Shown: piece after piece, positions 61,532 through 64,000 of the stretch
Numbering within the stretch: position 1 is the stretch's first letter
Layout of the letters: each line of letters opens with the position of its first letter
Assembly: GCA_019117495.1 (NCBI GenBank)
Contig: DWZP01000005.1
Coordinates: 41,695 to 105,694, forward strand
DNA from: Fusicatenibacter_A intestinipullorum
GTDB lineage: Bacteria; Bacillota; Negativicutes; Acidaminococcales; Acidaminococcaceae
Length of the DNA stretch: 64,000 nucleotides
Reading direction: 5' to 3'
The notes under the pieces: generated by a model
What the model saw: the letters and a program-made list of their open reading frames with translations, nothing else
What the model was told of the DNA's origin: nothing
The model's database searches: none
Translations under genes and position numbers: made by a program

Positions 61532-61582
61532 TATATTATTAAATTAAGCCTTACTTAAAATTACAAGAAAGAACGTGTACCC

Positions 61583-62896
61583 TTGGCACAAATATTCCGT
61601 AAACTGCTTTTAATCTTCGGCGACCTCTGCTGCATCCAAATAGCAACCTTCTTAGCTATCCTAATTCAAAATACCACCATGCGCAGTATGCAGATAGACT
61701 TCCATATCCGCCTTACCGTACTGCTATCTGTATTTTTAATCTTTTTCTTTAATATCTATGGGCTCTTCAGCCTTATCCGTAAAAGATTAAGCGAAATCTT
61801 CCTAAACCTCATCGTTGCCGTAGGCAACATCTTCATCGCCGCTATGGCAGTAACCTTCTTCCTGCGTGACTTTGAATATTCACGCATGGTAATCATCTAC
61901 TCCGCAGTATTTGGTTTTATGCTTTTGGCACTGTGGCAGTATGTAATGCACCAAATAGAAGTAAAGCATTTGCCTATACCTACTGTATTTGTAGCGGCAG
62001 ATTCAGAAGAACAGGAAAAACTTAAAACTAAAATCCGTAAAACATACGGGTTAGAAAAAAGCACCCTTAAATTTATATCAACGGATAATGAAACAGACAC
62101 CATCAAGCAAATAGAAGTAAGCGACATCGTCCTTATCGGTGAAAGCCTGCAGGTAGAAGTAAAAGAACACATCTTACGACTTGCCAACGAAAAAAAGAAA
62201 ATGGTAATACTCGTACCTACGCTGTACGAAATATCTTGCAGCAAAATGTATCTGTGGCAGATAGACGATCTGCCGACGCAAAGGGTATCGCGTATGCTTT
62301 TAACCTTAGAACAGCGCATTTTAAAACGCACGCTGGATATTGCAGTTTCAGTAATAGCATTAATCTTACTATCGCCGGTAATGCTTGTAACGGCAGTGAT
62401 AGTAAAATTAGACAGCCCAGGGCCAATAATTTACAGCCAGGTAAGGGTAGGGCGTTTTGGCAAGCAGTTTAAAGTGCATAAATTCCGCAGTATGAGGCAG
62501 GACGCCGAAGCCAAAACAGGGCCTGTATTAGCAGGTGAAAACGACCCACGTATAACAAAATTTGGGCACTTTATGCGCGCAACAAGGCTTGATGAACTTC
62601 CGCAGCTTATAAACGTACTGAAAGGCGAAATGAGCATTGTAGGGCCAAGGCCGGAACGTCCGTTCTTTGTAGAACAATTCATCAAAGAAAAGCCGGAATA
62701 CGCCTACCGCCATAACGTAAAGCCGGGCATAACAGGCCTTGCGCAAATAGCAGGCAAGTACAACACAACTGCTTACGATAAGCTGGTGTACGACTTAATC
62801 TACATCCAAAACGTAAGCATAATGTATGATTTAACATTAATGCTGCAAACATTAAAAGTGCTGATAACCAAAGAAAGCACCGAAGGGGTAAAGTAG
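61583..62896 (+). CDS. Polyprenyl glycosylphosphotransferase (initiating sugar transferase)
   Basis: A 437-residue membrane enzyme transferring a sugar phosphate to undecaprenyl phosphate to start a surface polysaccharide. N-terminal half: about four TM segments and a CoA-binding-like domain; fifth hydrophobic segment near 255-280; C-terminal catalytic domain with KLDSPGPIIYSQVRVGRFG, KFRSMRQDAE, RATRLDELPQLINVLKGEMS, VGPRPERP and KPGITGLAQIAG. The family fits WcaJ/WbaP-like transferases; which sugar cannot be told. TTG start at 61583 without a strong ribosome site. Confidence 0.92.
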   Translation: MAQIFRKLLLIFGDLCCIQIATFLAILIQNTTMRSMQIDFHIRLTVLLSVFLIFFFNIYGLFSLIRKRLSEIFLNLIVAVGNIFIAAMAVTFFLRDFEYSRMVIIYSAVFGFMLLALWQYVMHQIEVKHLPIPTVFVAADSEEQEKLKTKIRKTYGLEKSTLKFISTDNETDTIKQIEVSDIVLIGESLQVEVKEHILRLANEKKKMVILVPTLYEISCSKMYLWQIDDLPTQRVSRMLLTLEQRILKRTLDIAVSVIALILLSPVMLVTAVIVKLDSPGPIIYSQVRVGRFGKQFKVHKFRSMRQDAEAKTGPVLAGENDPRITKFGHFMRATRLDELPQLINVLKGEMSIVGPRPERPFFVEQFIKEKPEYAYRHNVKPGITGLAQIAGKYNTTAYDKLVYDLIYIQNVSIMYDLTLMLQTLKVLITKESTEGVK

Positions 62897-62899
62897 AAC

Positions 62900-63715
62900 G
62901 TGAAATTTACTGTATTGATGTCAGTATACTACAAGGAAAAACCAGAATACCTACAACTGGCATTAAAAAGCATAATAAACCAAACAGTAAAACCAAATGA
63001 AATAGTTCTGGTGGAGGATGGAAAACTTACAAACGAACTGCAAGCAGTAATAACAAAATACAAACAGAACTACCCCGATATATTTAAAACCTACGCATTA
63101 CAGCAGAACCAAGGTTTAGGTAAAGCGCTTAACTTTGGTATGCAAAAATGCAGCAATGAACTTATAGCACGTATGGATACTGATGATATAGCAGAGCCAA
63201 ACCGTTTTGAACTGCAAATAAAAGAATTTGAAAAAGACGGAGAACTTGCACTTTGCGGCGGGCAGATAGCAGAATTTGCAGATAACCCAAAAGTAATAAC
63301 AGGTTATAGAAATGTGCCGACAGAGCATAACGAAATATTAAACTTTGTTAAAAAGCGTAACCCGTTTAACCATATGACAGTAATGTTAAAAAAACAGGCA
63401 GTGCAAAGCGTTGGTGGGTATCAGCATATGCCGTATTTTGAAGATTACTGGCTATGGGTAAGAATGTTTAAAGCAGGTTATAAAGCGAAGAATGTAGACC
63501 AAGTGCTGGTAAAAGTACGGGCTGGGCAGGAAATGATAGCACGACGCGGCGGTTTGAACTATGCCATGTGCATAATAAGGTTTGAAAAAGCATTGAATGG
63601 TATAGGCGTAATAAACATTGCGGAAATGATAGGCTATGTAACTTTGAGAAGTATAGTATCTATAATGCCGGAAAGTTTAAGATTATGGATTTATGGGTGC
63701 AAATTGAGAAAGTGA
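62900..63715 (+). CDS. Family 2 glycosyltransferase
   Basis: A 271-residue cytosolic GT-A enzyme. N-terminal TVLMSVYYKEKPEYLQLALKS, acidic LVEDGKLT, nucleotide-sugar/metal DTDD motif in ARMDTDDIAEPNRF near residue 95, and acceptor-side FEDYWLWVRM near 190. GTG start at 62900, 3 bases after the previous stop. Resembles amylovoran/galactosyl-type transferases; donor and acceptor unknown. Confidence 0.9.
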   Translation: MKFTVLMSVYYKEKPEYLQLALKSIINQTVKPNEIVLVEDGKLTNELQAVITKYKQNYPDIFKTYALQQNQGLGKALNFGMQKCSNELIARMDTDDIAEPNRFELQIKEFEKDGELALCGGQIAEFADNPKVITGYRNVPTEHNEILNFVKKRNPFNHMTVMLKKQAVQSVGGYQHMPYFEDYWLWVRMFKAGYKAKNVDQVLVKVRAGQEMIARRGGLNYAMCIIRFEKALNGIGVINIAEMIGYVTLRSIVSIMPESLRLWIYGCKLRK

Positions 63716-64000
63716 AAATCAGTGTAATAATACCGGTCTACAACGTAGAAAAATATTTAAAAAGATGTTTGGATTCTGTAATTAACCAAACATATAAAAA
63801 TTTAGAAATTATCTTAATAGATGACGGCAGTACAGATAACAGCGGTAAAATTTGTGACGAGTACGCACAAAAAGATGAACGTATAATTGTAATCCATAAA
63901 GAAAATGGCGGAGTAAGCAGCGCAAGAAATAAAGGATTAGACATTTGTATTGGCGATTACATCAGTTTTATAGATAGTGATGACTGGATTAATTTAGAGT
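63712..64000 (+). CDS. Family 2 glycosyltransferase, N-terminal part (runs off window)
   Basis: At least 96 residues: KISVIIPVYNVEKYLKRC, IDDGSTDNSGKICDEYA, KENGGVSSARNKGL and the FIDSDDW metal-binding motif, all GT2 hallmarks. GTG 63712 overlaps the previous stop (GTGA); ATG 63685 is an alternative start 27 bases earlier. The 3' end lies beyond base 64000. Confidence 0.93.
   Translation, partial: MKISVIIPVYNVEKYLKRCLDSVINQTYKNLEIILIDDGSTDNSGKICDEYAQKDERIIVIHKENGGVSSARNKGLDICIGDYISFIDSDDWINLE

Larger units (their letters stand above)
60763..61582. other. 820-bp noncoding region: terminators, dispersed element, hairpins and promoter
   Basis: Contains in order: terminator (60856-60914), dispersed element copy 2 (60915-61015), a second terminator (61036-61072), a partial element (61073-61088), a hairpin-rich stretch (61110-61435) and the poly-G promoter (61500-61531). 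Two short frames here are not supported as genes. Confidence 0.8.

Overview
The window looks like a chromosomal stretch from a diderm, non-sporulating Firmicute of the class Negativicutes; an Acidaminococcaceae/Phascolarctobacterium-type genome is my best guess. The gene orders are Firmicute (smc-ftsY-ylxM-ffh-rpsP-khpA-ylqD-rimM-trmD-rplS, cggR-gapA, mraZ-rsmH-ftsL-mur), yet there is a trimeric autotransporter with a YadA-type outer-membrane anchor. No sporulation genes follow the division cluster. MurE carries a DNPR motif, which points to meso-diaminopimelate peptidoglycan. The genus is inference; no rRNA or tRNA gene was found in the window.

Layout. 1-7.8 kb: chromosome segregation, SRP targeting, ribosome and tRNA maturation genes. 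8-12 kb: metF, a reactivation protein and cobalamin-dependent MetH. 12-13 kb: two small minus-strand genes. 13.4-18.1 kb: complete branched-chain amino acid ABC transporter (livJHMGF). 18.2-19.3 kb: an unknown TPR protein on the minus strand. 19.5-26 kb: pstSCAB-phoU-phoB-phoR, in which PstS appears circularly permuted. 26.1-27.9 kb: a preQ1 riboswitch followed by queC-queT-queF. 28.4-35.3 kb: a lower-glycolysis operon, cggR-gapA-(pgk-tpi fusion)-gpmI-eno, followed by a cytosolic gamma-glutamyltransferase-like gene. 37-43 kb: a surface locus with a divergent sigma-like factor, a large repetitive trimeric autotransporter, two secreted proteins and a small HTH protein. 43.5-57.2 kb: the division and cell-wall (dcw) cluster, which lacks ftsI, ftsW, murB and ftsA. 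57.4-60.8 kb: nrdR-nrdD-nrdG and a redox-type small protein. 60.8-61.6 kb: a noncoding region rich in terminators and repeats. 61.6-64 kb: the start of a surface polysaccharide operon that runs off the window.

Observations most worth following up: (1) the autotransporter and the polysaccharide operon share one promoter architecture, GTCTTGC plus a run of 7 or 8 G between the -35 and -10 boxes, which resembles a phase-variation switch acting on surface structures; (2) a ~101 bp dispersed element sits directly behind transcription terminators in two places 53 kb apart, with a compensatory base-pair change that supports an RNA fold; (3) NrdD ends without the expected glycyl-radical motif; (4) PstS has its two halves in swapped order; (5) the autotransporter has a 64-residue charged tail after the membrane anchor; (6) a ~200 nt structured noncoding segment lies upstream of cggR. 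Several genes are given starts later than the longest open frame, because promoters, a riboswitch or ribosome binding sites lie inside the longer frame.
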